Notes: generated by a model not told the origin, from the letters alone. A stretch of DNA of 64,000 nucleotides from Candidatus Zixiibacteriota bacterium (GCA_024276275.1 JAJRXM010000049.1:62001-126000), one strand, 5' to 3'. Positions 1 through 10,235 are shown, numbered from the stretch's first letter. Numbers and translations are program-made.

Positions 1-618
1 GGGCATTATCTTACCGAAGATATTCCCTCTGACTATATCGCTTCAGCAATTCCCTCAGGCGGGCATCTGGCTCTGCTTCCTGGGTCACGCAGACAAGAGA
101 TTGAGCGAATGCTTCCGGTTATGATACAGGCCGCAGAAAAAATATATGAGAACTATAAAATCAAATCTGTCATTGCGGGAGTAAACGGAATTTTTGATTA
201 TGAATCTCTTACACAAAATAAAGAGTTTGTCGCAGTCACTTATGATAATCCAAGAAAAGTAATCTATGACTCCCGTTTAGTTTTGACAGCATCGGGTACC
301 GCTACTCTTGAAATCGGTATTATCGGACGACCTATGGTTATAATCTATAAAACAGGAATGCTTACTTATCAGATAGCTAAGAGACTTGTGACCCTGGAAT
401 CTATCGGACTGGTAAACTTAGTTTTAGGCGAAAAACTTCTTCCCGAACTTATTCAGCACGAAGCAAACGAAAATCAGATAGCGGCAGAGTTAGCTAAATT
501 TCTTGATGATGGTTTAATACTCAAAGAGACCGTAGAAAAGTTAAATAAACTTCCTATGTTGTTAGGGAATAAAAATGTATCTGAAAATATAGCCTCTTTT
601 ATTGGAGAATACCTGTAA
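1..618 (+). CDS. lpxB: Lipid-A-disaccharide synthase, C-terminal part (5' end outside window)
   Basis: The reading frame is open from base 1, so the gene begins upstream of the window and about 205 C-terminal residues are visible. LpxB is a peripheral inner-membrane GT19 glycosyltransferase that joins UDP-diacylglucosamine and lipid X to make the lipid A disaccharide. The LLPGSRRQEIERMLPVM segment is the family's LPGSR motif. The later TASGTATLEIGIIGRPMVIIYK segment matches the nucleotide-sugar binding region (SGTATLE...P.VV.Y). It sits 3 nt upstream of waaA and in series with lpxK, so this is a lipid A/Kdo operon. The family is normally near 380 residues, so roughly half is missing only because of the window edge. 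Confidence 0.93.
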   Translation, partial: GHYLTEDIPSDYIASAIPSGGHLALLPGSRRQEIERMLPVMIQAAEKIYENYKIKSVIAGVNGIFDYESLTQNKEFVAVTYDNPRKVIYDSRLVLTASGTATLEIGIIGRPMVIIYKTGMLTYQIAKRLVTLESIGLVNLVLGEKLLPELIQHEANENQIAAELAKFLDDGLILKETVEKLNKLPMLLGNKNVSENIASFIGEYL

Positions 619-621
619 CCG

Positions 622-1848
622 ATGCTATTTATATATAATATCCTCATACAAATTGTTGCTTTTGTGATTTATCTTATGAAACAAAGCAGTATCGAGTCTG
701 ATCCGCAATGGAGGGGACGGTTTGCTAAAATCAAACAAGTATCTCCGGTAGACTTTTGGATACATGCTGCCTCGGTAGGTGAAGTCAAAGTTATCGGACA
801 TCTGACAGACCTGCTGCATGCTCAGAAAAAAAATGTCAGGATACATATCACCACTATGACCCGAACAGGTTATAATACAGCTCTTGACAGATACTGTTCT
901 GAAAATGTATCGGTTACACAATTTCCCTTTGATACGAAACAATTAATACAAAAAACTTTTGATAAGATAAACCCCAAGGTTTTAGTTATAGCAGAAACAG
1001 AAATCTGGCCGAATATGATTTTAGAGGCTGCTAAAAGAAACATTCCGATTGTTTTAATAAACGGGCGTATGTCAGCCAAGGCATTTAACAAATACAAACT
1101 ATTTCAAAAATCTTTTCAAATGCTTTTAACAAAATATACAAAACTTTTTTTAAAAACAGAAAATGACTATAATCGGTATTTGCACTTTACCAAAAAAGAG
1201 CTCGTCCAAGTTATCGGTGATATGAAATTTGATGCTCCCATGCTGGAACGCACTCAACAAAAAGTAGACGGTATCAGATTAGTGTGCGGTATAGATTCAG
1301 ACTCATTTATTCTTACAGCAGGTTCAACCAGACCGGGTGAGGAAGAACTTCTAGCCGATATGTTTCTGAAAATCATAAAAGAACATAAAACATTTAACCT
1401 TATTATTGCTCCCCGTCATATTGAGCGAGTTAATGAAATTAAAAATATGCTGCTCAAAAAATCTATTCAATTCAAATTATACGGCTCTTCCAGTAAACAT
1501 GAATCGGTTATTTTAGTTGATAAAGTAGGGTTGCTTCAAAACTTATATCTAGCCTCAGATATCGCATTTGTCGGCGGGACACTTGTTGATGTCGGTGGAC
1601 ATAATCTTTTAGAACCTGTTTGGGCGGGAGTGCCGGTTATTTTTGGGCAGTCGACTTACAATGTAAATGAATCTAAAGAACATATACTCTCAAATAACTA
1701 CGGAATTCAGGTAGATAATGTAAATGATTTATATGAAAAAATTGTACAGTCTATCAATAAAGAATTACAGTTTAAGATAAAGAAAACAGATGATTTAAAA
1801 CATTCAGCGACTCAAAAAATCGCTGATTATCTTTTAGAAATGATATAG
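622..1848 (+). CDS. waaA: 3-deoxy-D-manno-octulosonic acid (Kdo) transferase
   Basis: This 408-residue protein is close to the usual WaaA/KdtA length (about 420). It transfers Kdo from CMP-Kdo to lipid IVA at the inner membrane. It has one N-terminal hydrophobic segment (IYNILIQIVAFVIYLM). The WIHAASVGEV motif near residue 47 is diagnostic of the GT30 Kdo-transferase N-terminal domain. Further family segments are ETEIWPN, LINGRMS, AGSTRPGEEE and FVGGTLVDVGGHNLLEPVWAGVPVIFG near the C-terminus, the last being the CMP-Kdo binding half. The catalytic Glu is in the SVGE region. It lies between lpxB and lpxK with gaps of 3 and 1 nt, indicating co-transcription. Confidence 0.96.
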   Translation: MLFIYNILIQIVAFVIYLMKQSSIESDPQWRGRFAKIKQVSPVDFWIHAASVGEVKVIGHLTDLLHAQKKNVRIHITTMTRTGYNTALDRYCSENVSVTQFPFDTKQLIQKTFDKINPKVLVIAETEIWPNMILEAAKRNIPIVLINGRMSAKAFNKYKLFQKSFQMLLTKYTKLFLKTENDYNRYLHFTKKELVQVIGDMKFDAPMLERTQQKVDGIRLVCGIDSDSFILTAGSTRPGEEELLADMFLKIIKEHKTFNLIIAPRHIERVNEIKNMLLKKSIQFKLYGSSSKHESVILVDKVGLLQNLYLASDIAFVGGTLVDVGGHNLLEPVWAGVPVIFGQSTYNVNESKEHILSNNYGIQVDNVNDLYEKIVQSINKELQFKIKKTDDLKHSATQKIADYLLEMI

Positions 1849-1849
1849 T

Positions 1850-2935
1850 ATGTTTGAAAAACTTTGGAAAAAAATAATACGTAGGAAACGGTTATCACTA
1901 CTATCCCTGCTTGCATTCATATTATGGATTCTCTCTTTATTTTACAGAATTATTCTTACATTTTATCGACAATTTCAAAAAATAGAAGTGACAACAAAAA
2001 CTCCGTTGATTTCAATCGGTAACATTACGGTCGGTGGCACCGGTAAAACTCCGATAGTTTCTTTTATTGCTCAGTTTCTTTTGAATGAAAATTATAGGGT
2101 CGGAATTGTTTCATCAGGTTACGGTCGAAAATCAACCGAAAGCTACATTCTTCCCGGGTACAAAATAGCACGACTTGATAGCTCAGAAATAGGTGACGAG
2201 GTAAAACATCTTGCCGGAATACTTCCTAACGCTCTCTTTTCAATACACTCTGTCAAAGCAGAGGCAGCACGATTACTTGATAAAACTGGCGATGTTGATA
2301 TCATACTTGTAGACGACGGATTTCAACACAGAAAATTACACCGAGATATGAATATTGTTACTATCGACGCCTCGCTACAGGAAAAACATTTAAAACTGTT
2401 CCCGTATGGTCTACTACGTGAACCTGAAAAGCGACTTTCCGAAGCTGACTTATTTATTTTTACCCGTACCGAATTTGCCCGGGAGTTATCAGTTTTGGTT
2501 CAAAAAATCTCAAAGTATAACCATGAAGCAGACCGATATTTTGCCCGTTTTAAAGCAACTGAGATAATCGGCTGTAAAAGGTCATTTCCTATTAAATATT
2601 TAGAAGATAAATCTGTTTTATTATTTGCGGGAATAGGTAATTTTCAGGCTCTTAATAAGCAAGTTTTCCATCTTTGTACCGATATCGATTTTGCTCTTGA
2701 GTTTTCAGACCATCAGGAGTATACTAAAGAACTTTTAGAGAAGATAAAACAGTTGGCCGAAAAATATGATTCCGATTTAATTCTGACAACCGGAAAAGAT
2801 TTTGTCAAAATAGAAGATTTTGATTTTGGTCGGGACTTTTATTATCTTAACCAAACGATAGACTTAGACCCGGGTGAAGAAAAATTGATTGAACATATCC
2901 AGAAAGAACTCAAATTGAAAAAAGAGCAGCCATAG
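1850..2935 (+). CDS. lpxK: Tetraacyldisaccharide 4'-kinase
   Basis: LpxK phosphorylates the 4' position of the tetraacyl disaccharide to form lipid IVA. The 361-residue protein has an N-terminal membrane segment (residues 14-40) and the characteristic P-loop ISIGNITVGGTGKTP near residue 60. The family motifs SSGYGRKS, GDE and VDDGFQHRKLHRDMNIV follow, then LFPYGLLREP. The length fits the family (about 330-360). The gene starts 1 nt after waaA, and its TAG stop shares its last base with the GTG start of nadB, so translation of the four genes is probably coupled. Confidence 0.96.
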   Translation: MFEKLWKKIIRRKRLSLLSLLAFILWILSLFYRIILTFYRQFQKIEVTTKTPLISIGNITVGGTGKTPIVSFIAQFLLNENYRVGIVSSGYGRKSTESYILPGYKIARLDSSEIGDEVKHLAGILPNALFSIHSVKAEAARLLDKTGDVDIILVDDGFQHRKLHRDMNIVTIDASLQEKHLKLFPYGLLREPEKRLSEADLFIFTRTEFARELSVLVQKISKYNHEADRYFARFKATEIIGCKRSFPIKYLEDKSVLLFAGIGNFQALNKQVFHLCTDIDFALEFSDHQEYTKELLEKIKQLAEKYDSDLILTTGKDFVKIEDFDFGRDFYYLNQTIDLDPGEEKLIEHIQKELKLKKEQP

Positions 2936-4530
2936 TGGAACAGAGATATGATTTCCTTGTCATCGGTACCGGTATTGCCGGCTTGTTCTATTCATTAAAA
3001 ATTGCTGAACTTAACCGAGATGCCAAAATAGCAATTGTAACTAAAAAATCTGAGCAAGATACCAGCACCAACAAAGCTCAAGGAGGTATCGCTGCTGTTT
3101 TATCAAAAACCGATTCATTCGATTCGCATATCTCCGACACATTAAAAACAGGTCAGGGACTTTGTGATGAAGATATAGTATCCAAAATAGTCAGCGACGG
3201 TCCGATAGTTATTGAAGAGCTTATGAAATATGGAGTCAAGTTTTCATCTGACGGCGATACACTTTCTATGGGACGTGAAGGCGGACACTCGCACAGCCGT
3301 GTGGTTCACGCTGCCGATTTTACCGGACAGGAAATTGAGCGGGGTCTTTTAGAGGCATGTCGGGCAATTGAAAATATAAAAATATTCAGAGACCATATCG
3401 TGCTTGATTTAATAACTAATAAATCGGGAGATACTACTGCCTGTTACGGTGCTTTTGTTTTCTCAGAACATGAACGGTCTTTCTGTTCATTCTTTGCTCC
3501 GGTCACTATGCTTGCTTCGGGTGGTTTAGGGCAGATATATTATCACAATACGAACCCTAAAATAGCTACAGGTGACGGTGTCGCTATTGCCTATCGAGCA
3601 GGCTGTTCAGTTGCAAATCTTGAATTTATCCAGTTTCATCCGACAACACTTTATAATCCGGGACGTTGGCCGTTTTTAATTTCCGAAGCTGTTCGTGGTG
3701 AAGGGGGAAGACTTCTGACAGTTGACGGACGGTATGTTATGGATAAGGCCCACGAATTAAAAGATCTTGCACCGCGTGATATTGTAGCCCGTGCTATTGA
3801 CAAAGAATTAAAAGAGAGCGGCGAAGAATATGTCTTGCTCGATATTAGTCATTTAAAAAAAGAATTTATCCTGGAGCGGTTTCCGACTATTTATCAGGAG
3901 TGTCTCAACCGCGGATTTGATATTACCACCCGTGATATTCCGGTTGTGCCTGCGGCACATTATTCCTGTGGCGGTGTCGTAGCAACTATTGCCGGAGAAA
4001 CTGATATCCCGGGTCTGTTTGTAGCAGGCGAGGTAGCCCATACCGGCATGCATGGAGCCAACCGTCTTGCCTCAAATTCTCTTCTGGAAGCTGTTGTCAT
4101 GGCAAAGAGAGCGGCGGAAAATTCTACACATTTTTATAAAAATTCTGACTATGAAAAATCAGCAATAGCGAACGAAACATTTTTCTCATCATTAAAATAT
4201 CCGCGTAATAAAATTCTGATAGCTCATGACCGTCGGGAACTTTCACGAGTGATGTCTGACTTTGTAGGTATTGTCCGCAGTAAAGACAGATTGCTATTGG
4301 CACAGGAAAAAATCCAAACAATTCTTGATGCGATAGAGCAATACTATCTTGCTACTCCTGCGACCTATAGTATAGTAGAACTGCGAAACATGGCGACTGT
4401 TGCAGGGCTTGTTATTAAATCGGCTTTACTGCGGATGGAGTCACGTGGGTTGCATTATATGGAAGATTTTCCAAAAACTGATGATAAACTGCAAACAAAT
4501 ACTATTTTAAAAAAAAATAGAGTAATGTAG
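2935..4530 (+). CDS. nadB: L-aspartate oxidase
   Basis: This enzyme oxidises L-aspartate to iminoaspartate, the first step of de novo NAD synthesis, with FAD as cofactor. At 531 residues it has family length. The FAD-binding GTGIAGLFYSLK dinucleotide fold is at residues 10-20. TNKAQGGIAAV, GREGGHSHSRVVHAADFTG and QFHPTTLY follow, then the catalytic-loop sequence SEAVRGEGG and the C-terminal MHGANRLASNSLLE. The PAAHYSCGG motif is typical of NadB rather than succinate dehydrogenase flavoprotein. The start is GTG overlapping the lpxK stop. No nadA or nadC is in this window. Confidence 0.95.
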   Translation: MEQRYDFLVIGTGIAGLFYSLKIAELNRDAKIAIVTKKSEQDTSTNKAQGGIAAVLSKTDSFDSHISDTLKTGQGLCDEDIVSKIVSDGPIVIEELMKYGVKFSSDGDTLSMGREGGHSHSRVVHAADFTGQEIERGLLEACRAIENIKIFRDHIVLDLITNKSGDTTACYGAFVFSEHERSFCSFFAPVTMLASGGLGQIYYHNTNPKIATGDGVAIAYRAGCSVANLEFIQFHPTTLYNPGRWPFLISEAVRGEGGRLLTVDGRYVMDKAHELKDLAPRDIVARAIDKELKESGEEYVLLDISHLKKEFILERFPTIYQECLNRGFDITTRDIPVVPAAHYSCGGVVATIAGETDIPGLFVAGEVAHTGMHGANRLASNSLLEAVVMAKRAAENSTHFYKNSDYEKSAIANETFFSSLKYPRNKILIAHDRRELSRVMSDFVGIVRSKDRLLLAQEKIQTILDAIEQYYLATPATYSIVELRNMATVAGLVIKSALLRMESRGLHYMEDFPKTDDKLQTNTILKKNRVM

Positions 4531-4540
4531 GAAATACTGA

Positions 4541-6082
4541 ATGTCTACTCAACATGAAATGATTTTGATATTAGATTTTGGCTCTCAATATACGCAATTA
4601 ATTGCCCGTAGAGTTCGAGAGGCAAAAGTCTATTGTGAAATTGTACCGTTTAATTCTGATTTGTCAAAGTATGCCGATAAAAATATAAAGGGGTACATTC
4701 TTTCCGGTGGTCCTTCGTCAATTAAAGATGATAAAGCTCCTCGGTTAGACAAATCATTCTTTGATACTGATATTCCTATCTTAGGAGTTTGCTACGGTAT
4801 GCAGTTAATGGCGGATATTTTTGGAGCAAAACTTGAGCGTTCTTAAACAAGAGAATATGGTCGGGCAAAATTCATAGTGAAAGATGGTTCCTCTTTATTT
4901 GACGGGATACCTAAATCATCTCAAGTATGGATGTCGCACGGTGATTCTATAAAATCTTTACCTGAAGGGTTTGAGATTATCGGATCAACCGATTCACTGG
5001 AAGTGGCAGCGATTGAAAACAAAAGTGATAAAATGTATGGTATTCAGTTTCATGCTGAAGTACATCATACTGAAGAAGGTAAAAATATCTTACAAAATTT
5101 CATCTCTGATATTTGTAAACTGAAAGGTGATTGGACAACAGAGTCATTTATCGGTAGTTCTATTGAATTAATTCGGAATCAAGTCGGTGATAAAAAAGTT
5201 ATTTTAGGTATCTCAGGTGGTGTCGACTCTACCGTTGCCGCCGTGCTTTTAGATAGAGCTATCGGAAAAAATCTGCATGCGGTTTTTGTAAACAACGGTC
5301 TTCTTCGGAAAAATGAATATGAAACAGTCATAGAAATGTTGACCAAACTTAATATCAATTTACATCCGGTCGATGCATCCGATCTCTTTTTAGACAGACT
5401 TACCGGAGTAACAGACCCTGAAAAAAAACGAAAAATTATCGGAACAACATTTATTGATGTATTTGAAAAGTCTGCCGAGGAAATCGGAGATATTGAATTT
5501 CTTGCTCAAGGAACATTATATCCCGATGTAATCGAATCGGTATCTTTTAAAGGTCCTTCGGCAACTATAAAATCTCATCATAATGTCGGCGGACTGAAAG
5601 ACAAGATGAAACTCAAACTTGTTGAACCGCTTCGGGAATTGTTCAAAGATGAAGTTCGTGTACTTGGACGCACGCTTGGACTATCCGATGAATTTATCGG
5701 TCGGCACCCATTCCCTGGACCCGGATTAGCAGTACGTATTTCAGGAGATTTAACTGTAGAACGATGTGATTTACTCAGGGAAGTTGATGCTGTATTTATC
5801 GAAGAACTACATAACCATAATATTTATAATGACATTTGGCAGGCATTTGCGGTACTGCTTCCGATTAATGCGGTCGGAGTTATGGGTGATGAACGGACGT
5901 ATGAAAATGTTGTTGCTTTAAGAGCGGTATCATCGGTAGACGGTATGACTGCTGACTGGTCTCGTATTGACTATGATATTTTAGCACATATTTCCAACCG
6001 TATAATCCGTAATGTCCGAGGCGTGAACAGAGTGACCTATGATATTTCATCAAAACCACCCGCAACAATCGAGTGGGAATAA
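4541..6082 (+). CDS. guaA: GMP synthase (glutamine-hydrolysing), interrupted by one in-frame TAA
   Basis: GuaA amidates XMP to GMP. The class I glutamine amidotransferase domain starts at the N-terminus ([15 protein letters not shown]; nucleophile Cys in GVCYGMQ). The ATP pyrophosphatase domain has the P-loop [12 protein letters not shown], and the dimerisation domain ends with the family terminus [12 protein letters not shown] at 4844-4846, in the same frame, splits the glutaminase domain after KLERS. Translation resumes directly as TREYGRAKF, which is the expected continuation, with no lost or gained bases. The catalytic Cys lies before the stop and the His-Glu pair (QFHAEVHHT) after it, so two separate polypeptides would not each be functional. 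No Shine-Dalgarno restart is visible at 4877. It could be a consensus error, a mutation or readthrough of a single codon. Confidence 0.9.
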
Positions 6083-6093
6083 TTATAATATAG

Positions 6094-6942
6094 ATGATGA
6101 AAGCTCTTAAAATGCTTCTTTGGATTCCGATTATTATTATTGGCGTATACCTGGCCCTCATGATTTATATTTATTTGAATCAGGATAAGATGGTGTTTTA
6201 TCCGACAGATGATTTTAGTTTACAGCCGGAACAGCTCGGACTAACCTATGAAAATATACAAATTGAAATTCATAAAGATACTATCATCCACGGCTGGTTT
6301 TTTCCGTCTAAAGATTCAACTGACTCAAAAGCAGTTCTTTTTTGTCATGGAAATGCCGGAAATATCTCGCACCGCCTTGAAACAGCCCAATATTTACATG
6401 ATTTAGGTGTGGCGGTTTTTATGTTTGATTATCGGGGATATGGCTATTCGACAGGCGAACCGTCTGAAGAGGGTGTCTATAATGACGCTGAAAACTCTTT
6501 GGATTGGTTAGTCCAAACTAAAAATTATAAACCTGAAGATATTATTATTTTTGGTCGCTCGTTAGGCGGTGCAGTTGCTGTTGAACTTGCAGGTAGAGTG
6601 CAGTCCGGCGGACTTATTGTAGAATCTTCATTTACAACTGTCGGTGATTTAGGAAAAAAAATGTTTCCGATCTTTCCTATAAAATCATTAATTCGGTATT
6701 CGTTTAATTCTCTGGACAAAATTGCTAAAATTAGCACAAATAAACTTATTACCCATTCTCCTGATGATGAAATGATACCCTTTCAGATGGGAAAAAAGTT
6801 ATTTGAAGCCGCAAAAGAACCGAAACAATTTGTATCTCTTTCCGGCGGTCATAATTCCAGAGCATATTTTAACGACTCTGCTTATAAAAACGCCTTACTC
6901 AAGCTGTTTTATGGCGAGAATTCAGGGCAACCCGAAAAGTAA
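6094..6942 (+). CDS. Membrane-anchored alpha/beta hydrolase (BEM46-like)
   Basis: This 282-residue serine hydrolase has an N-terminal uncleaved membrane anchor (LLWIPIIIIGVYLALMIYIYL). The oxyanion segment FCHGNAGNISHR is near residue 84, followed by DYRGYGYSTGEPSEEG. The nucleophile elbow is GRSLGGAVA (Ser near residue 151). A likely acid is in HSPDDEMIPF and the catalytic His in SGGHNS. The order and spacing match the BEM46/YfhR/ABHD13-like family of lipases or thioesterases of unknown substrate. It starts 11 nt after guaA. The fold is certain from motifs; the substrate is unknown. Confidence 0.85.
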   Translation: MMKALKMLLWIPIIIIGVYLALMIYIYLNQDKMVFYPTDDFSLQPEQLGLTYENIQIEIHKDTIIHGWFFPSKDSTDSKAVLFCHGNAGNISHRLETAQYLHDLGVAVFMFDYRGYGYSTGEPSEEGVYNDAENSLDWLVQTKNYKPEDIIIFGRSLGGAVAVELAGRVQSGGLIVESSFTTVGDLGKKMFPIFPIKSLIRYSFNSLDKIAKISTNKLITHSPDDEMIPFQMGKKLFEAAKEPKQFVSLSGGHNSRAYFNDSAYKNALLKLFYGENSGQPEK

Positions 6943-6958
6943 CTTTCTATTCGTCTGC

Positions 6959-6987
6959 TTGACATTTTTGACTAATAGTTTTATGTT
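6959..6987 (+). promoter_or_regulatory. Sigma70-type promoter before the polyprenyl synthase gene
   Basis: TTGACA at 6959-6964 and TATGTT at 6982-6987 are separated by 17 bp. The start codon follows at 7018, so the untranslated leader would be about 25 nt. This fits a separate transcript for the polyprenyl synthase gene. Confidence 0.55.
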
Positions 6988-7017
6988 CTCTCTTCAAATG
7001 AGGAATGTATAGAAATT

Positions 7018-7998
7018 ATGCTTGATTTAGAAAAAATGACTGAATACACATCTCCGATTCAAGAAGACTTGGATTTGTTCAGTCAAAGATTAAATGACCA
7101 CTTACAGGGTGACTCCCCACTTATTTCCTCAATAGCCAAACATCTATTAAAATCCCGTGGAAAAAGAATCCGTCCTGTCTTTCTCTTTTTATCCTCCAGA
7201 GCGGGTGATAACTATACTGATTTTTCTGTAGATGCATCACTTTCTATTGAACTTATCCATACTGCGACATTGCTTCATGATGATGTCGTTGATGAGTCCG
7301 AAATGCGTCGAGGTCAGGAAACTGTAAATTCGCAATGGACCAACATTATTTCAGTTCTGATGGGTGACTATCTTTTTGCCAAAGCGTTTCGGATTATGGT
7401 CGAGGCAAACTCGATTGAACTTATGCGTTCAATTTCCAGAGCAACTGAACGAGTTGCGGTCGGAGAATTACGGCAAATTGAAGAAACTGCCAACTACGAT
7501 CTTTCTGAAGATGAATACTTGACTATAATAGCAGATAAAACAGCCTCGTTATTTGCGGTATCCTGTGAAGCAGGACCGATTCTAAATAATCGGGGTGAAA
7601 AAGATAGAAATAAGTTCGCAAGTTTTGGTGAAAAAATCGGTGCAGCTTTTAAAATTGCCGATGATTTACTTGATTTTGTAGGAGATGCCGAAACAACAGG
7701 AAAAGAACCGGGGATTGATGTTTTAACAGGTCAAATGACTCTACCTCTTATTTACGGATTACAAAAGTCTAATACTCAGAGTAGAAATGAGATAGTGAAA
7801 CTGCTCAAATCCAAAGATGAAAACTCATTTCAAAAAGTTTATAACTTTGTGTTAGAGAGTGGTGGAATTGACTATGCCTATAAAAAAGCAAATTCATTAG
7901 CACAGGAAGGTCTTGATTCTATTTCTTCATGCCAGCATAATATCTATTATGAACGTCTTGAAGATATGGTGAGATTTACAACAGCAAGAGCTTCTTAA
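7018..7998 (+). CDS. Trans-isoprenyl diphosphate synthase (octaprenyl/heptaprenyl type)
   Basis: This 326-residue all-helical prenyl chain elongation enzyme condenses IPP onto allylic diphosphates. The chain probably serves the quinone side chain. Visible are KSRGKRIRP (IPP binding), the first Asp-rich motif LLHDDVVDESEMRRG near residue 85, the GDYLFAKAF segment, the QIEE region and the second Asp-rich motif FKIADDLLDFVGD near residue 215. The small residues upstream of the first Asp motif suggest a long-chain product, in keeping with IspB/HepT, but product length cannot be fixed by eye. A consensus-like promoter lies just upstream. Confidence 0.88.
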   Translation: MLDLEKMTEYTSPIQEDLDLFSQRLNDHLQGDSPLISSIAKHLLKSRGKRIRPVFLFLSSRAGDNYTDFSVDASLSIELIHTATLLHDDVVDESEMRRGQETVNSQWTNIISVLMGDYLFAKAFRIMVEANSIELMRSISRATERVAVGELRQIEETANYDLSEDEYLTIIADKTASLFAVSCEAGPILNNRGEKDRNKFASFGEKIGAAFKIADDLLDFVGDAETTGKEPGIDVLTGQMTLPLIYGLQKSNTQSRNEIVKLLKSKDENSFQKVYNFVLESGGIDYAYKKANSLAQEGLDSISSCQHNIYYERLEDMVRFTTARAS

Positions 7999-8063
7999 TT
8001 TTAATGACTGTTTTTTTAGTTCCTTTTAATCGAAAATATCATTTTATCGTATAAGAGTTATCT

Positions 8064-10235
8064 ATGTTTGGACTAAACAATATATCAATAGAATTCTTAT
8101 CCGATACAATTTGGTTAAATATATTCGCATGTATTATTTTGGTTGTACTTGCTGTTTATTTGTATCTCAGAACCAACCCGCCAATTCCTACCTATCTCAA
8201 AGTAATTTTTATTTCTCTACGTGTTCTTGCGGTTCTTGCATTATTCTGTGCATTGTTTGAACCTATTTTATCTTATGAACGAATTTTTAGCCGAAAACCG
8301 CATATTGCAATTCTATTGGATGAATCAAAAAGTACTGAAAAGATTGAGGAAAATGCTTCACGGAAAACTCGTCGGGATTCATTGCTATCAAGTCCTGCCT
8401 TTGAATTTATTGCGGACAAAGCGGATATCTCTACTTTTTTCTTTGGTGAAAATGTTTCAGAGAATAGAAGTGAAATAAACAGTGATGCTACATCACTTGC
8501 TGAAGCAGTTATGTTTGCGGACAGCCGTCAAACAGATGATGTTTATGATTACCAGTTAGTTTTTTCCGATGGGAACAGTAATGCCGGAAGAAAACTGTCG
8601 GACATATCATCATTGCTCAAAACTAAAACTATAGCAGTTGATTTATCGTTGGGGGGAAATCAGTTTGATGTAAGTATTCATGATGTGGAATATAATCCGG
8701 TTCTGTTTGCTGACAGAACTACAGAAATAAAATTAAAATTAGCGTGGAAAAATTCTGAGAACAGAACCGTTCCGATTCAGTTAATAGATTCAAAAAAAGT
8801 TGTCGCTCAATCAACTTTTGTTATTAATCAATCCGAAGGTTTTGGCGAACTGACACTCAAATACAAACCCCGGGAATCAGGACAGAAAATTCTGACACTC
8901 AAAGTCGGAACAACTGAAACAGAAGAAAACAAAAGCAACAACTCAGAATCGTTTTCTGTTAAAGTTTTAAAAAGTAAACTTTCTATATTAATTTTATCTG
9001 AAAAACCTGATTATGAAATTAGCTTTCTAAAAAAATATCTACACAATGCTGATAAATATGATATTGAACTGCGATTGTTAGGGAAAAACGGAGGAAACCT
9101 GAGCGGTACAATTCCGACAAGACAAACCGAACTAAACAAATATGATTTGATTATTATCCATGATATTACTCCTTCTATATTAGAAAGCAAAAAAGAACTG
9201 TTTGACTCTTACTTGCAAGATAAGGGAGGAGCATTATGGGTTCTGCTCGGAGAAAATTATTCTCAGTCATCTCTGTCGCCATGGTTTAATTCTTTACTTC
9301 CATTTTCGCAGTCAAAAAAATCAAGAATTGTTTATAAATCTTTTCATGCAGAACTTTCAGAGGGAAATCTTTACCATCCTTCTATTCGTTTAGCCGACAA
9401 CCAATCATCAATCAGACAAACTTGGGCAGAATTACCGCCGTTTGAATTACTCATACCGTGTGACAGTAAATCTCCCAATGCTACTATTTTAGCTTATGCA
9501 TCACGTCTTAGAAATATAGATAATTCTCAAATCCCGATTATCGGTTTCACAAGAAAAGGACCCGGGAAAGTATTTGCTGTATCAGCACAACCCTTTTGGA
9601 ATTTCGGATTTATAAATATCGGGTTTGGTGATACCGATAATGCTTATAAAATGTTTATAGAAGGAACCGCTAATTGGCTGACTGTTGATGATGATTTAGA
9701 CCCTATAAGAATTTTCCCACAAAAAGATATCTATTCTAGGGGTGAGCCTGTTCGGTTTGACGGATTTGCCTATGATTTAGGCTATCGTCCGATTCCTGAT
9801 ATCTCCGGTACTATCTCTTTGCATTCTGCTGACAGCAACAAGTATCAAGCTGATTTAATCTTGATTGACGGTGGTAAATATAGAGCTGATTTTCAAAATG
9901 TTAAACCGGGAAGATACAGATACAAGGCATCGTTTAGTAAAGACAACCGACTTTTAAAAGAAACTTCAGGACAAATTGAGGTTACATCTTTTTCACTTGA
10001 AGAATTTAATACAGACGGTAACCAATCTAATCTGCAATTGATAGCTTCGATGTCGGGTGGTAGCTATTACAAATTATCAAATTTTGATAATCTTGTGCAG
10101 GCAATTGATTTAAATCCAAAAGAAGTCATAAAAACAACAGAAGTTAATCTCTGGGATAAACTTCTGTTGTTAATTCTATTTATTTCAGCACTATCACTTG
10201 AGTGGTTATTAAGAAAACTAAATCAATTAATCTAA
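8064..10235 (+). CDS. Large membrane protein with vWA-like domain
   Basis: This 723-residue protein starts with two membrane helices (IWLNIFACIILVVLAVYLYL and FISLRVLAVLALFCALF). A domain follows whose first strand ends HIAILLDESKSTE, a DxSxS MIDAS-type motif of von Willebrand factor A domains. LVFSDGNSNAG (near residue 170) fits a later vWA strand. The middle contains Ig-like segments and a region with DLIIIHDITPS and GGALWVLLGEN resembling the glutamine amidotransferase-like fold found in such proteins. The C-terminus is a final helix (LLLLILFISALSLEWLL). This is the architecture of BatA-neighbour/VWA membrane proteins in the FCB group. Its function is not known. No MoxR or BatB partner is in the window. 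Confidence 0.7.
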   Translation: MFGLNNISIEFLSDTIWLNIFACIILVVLAVYLYLRTNPPIPTYLKVIFISLRVLAVLALFCALFEPILSYERIFSRKPHIAILLDESKSTEKIEENASRKTRRDSLLSSPAFEFIADKADISTFFFGENVSENRSEINSDATSLAEAVMFADSRQTDDVYDYQLVFSDGNSNAGRKLSDISSLLKTKTIAVDLSLGGNQFDVSIHDVEYNPVLFADRTTEIKLKLAWKNSENRTVPIQLIDSKKVVAQSTFVINQSEGFGELTLKYKPRESGQKILTLKVGTTETEENKSNNSESFSVKVLKSKLSILILSEKPDYEISFLKKYLHNADKYDIELRLLGKNGGNLSGTIPTRQTELNKYDLIIIHDITPSILESKKELFDSYLQDKGGALWVLLGENYSQSSLSPWFNSLLPFSQSKKSRIVYKSFHAELSEGNLYHPSIRLADNQSSIRQTWAELPPFELLIPCDSKSPNATILAYASRLRNIDNSQIPIIGFTRKGPGKVFAVSAQPFWNFGFINIGFGDTDNAYKMFIEGTANWLTVDDDLDPIRIFPQKDIYSRGEPVRFDGFAYDLGYRPIPDISGTISLHSADSNKYQADLILIDGGKYRADFQNVKPGRYRYKASFSKDNRLLKETSGQIEVTSFSLEEFNTDGNQSNLQLIASMSGGSYYKLSNFDNLVQAIDLNPKEVIKTTEVNLWDKLLLLILFISALSLEWLLRKLNQLI

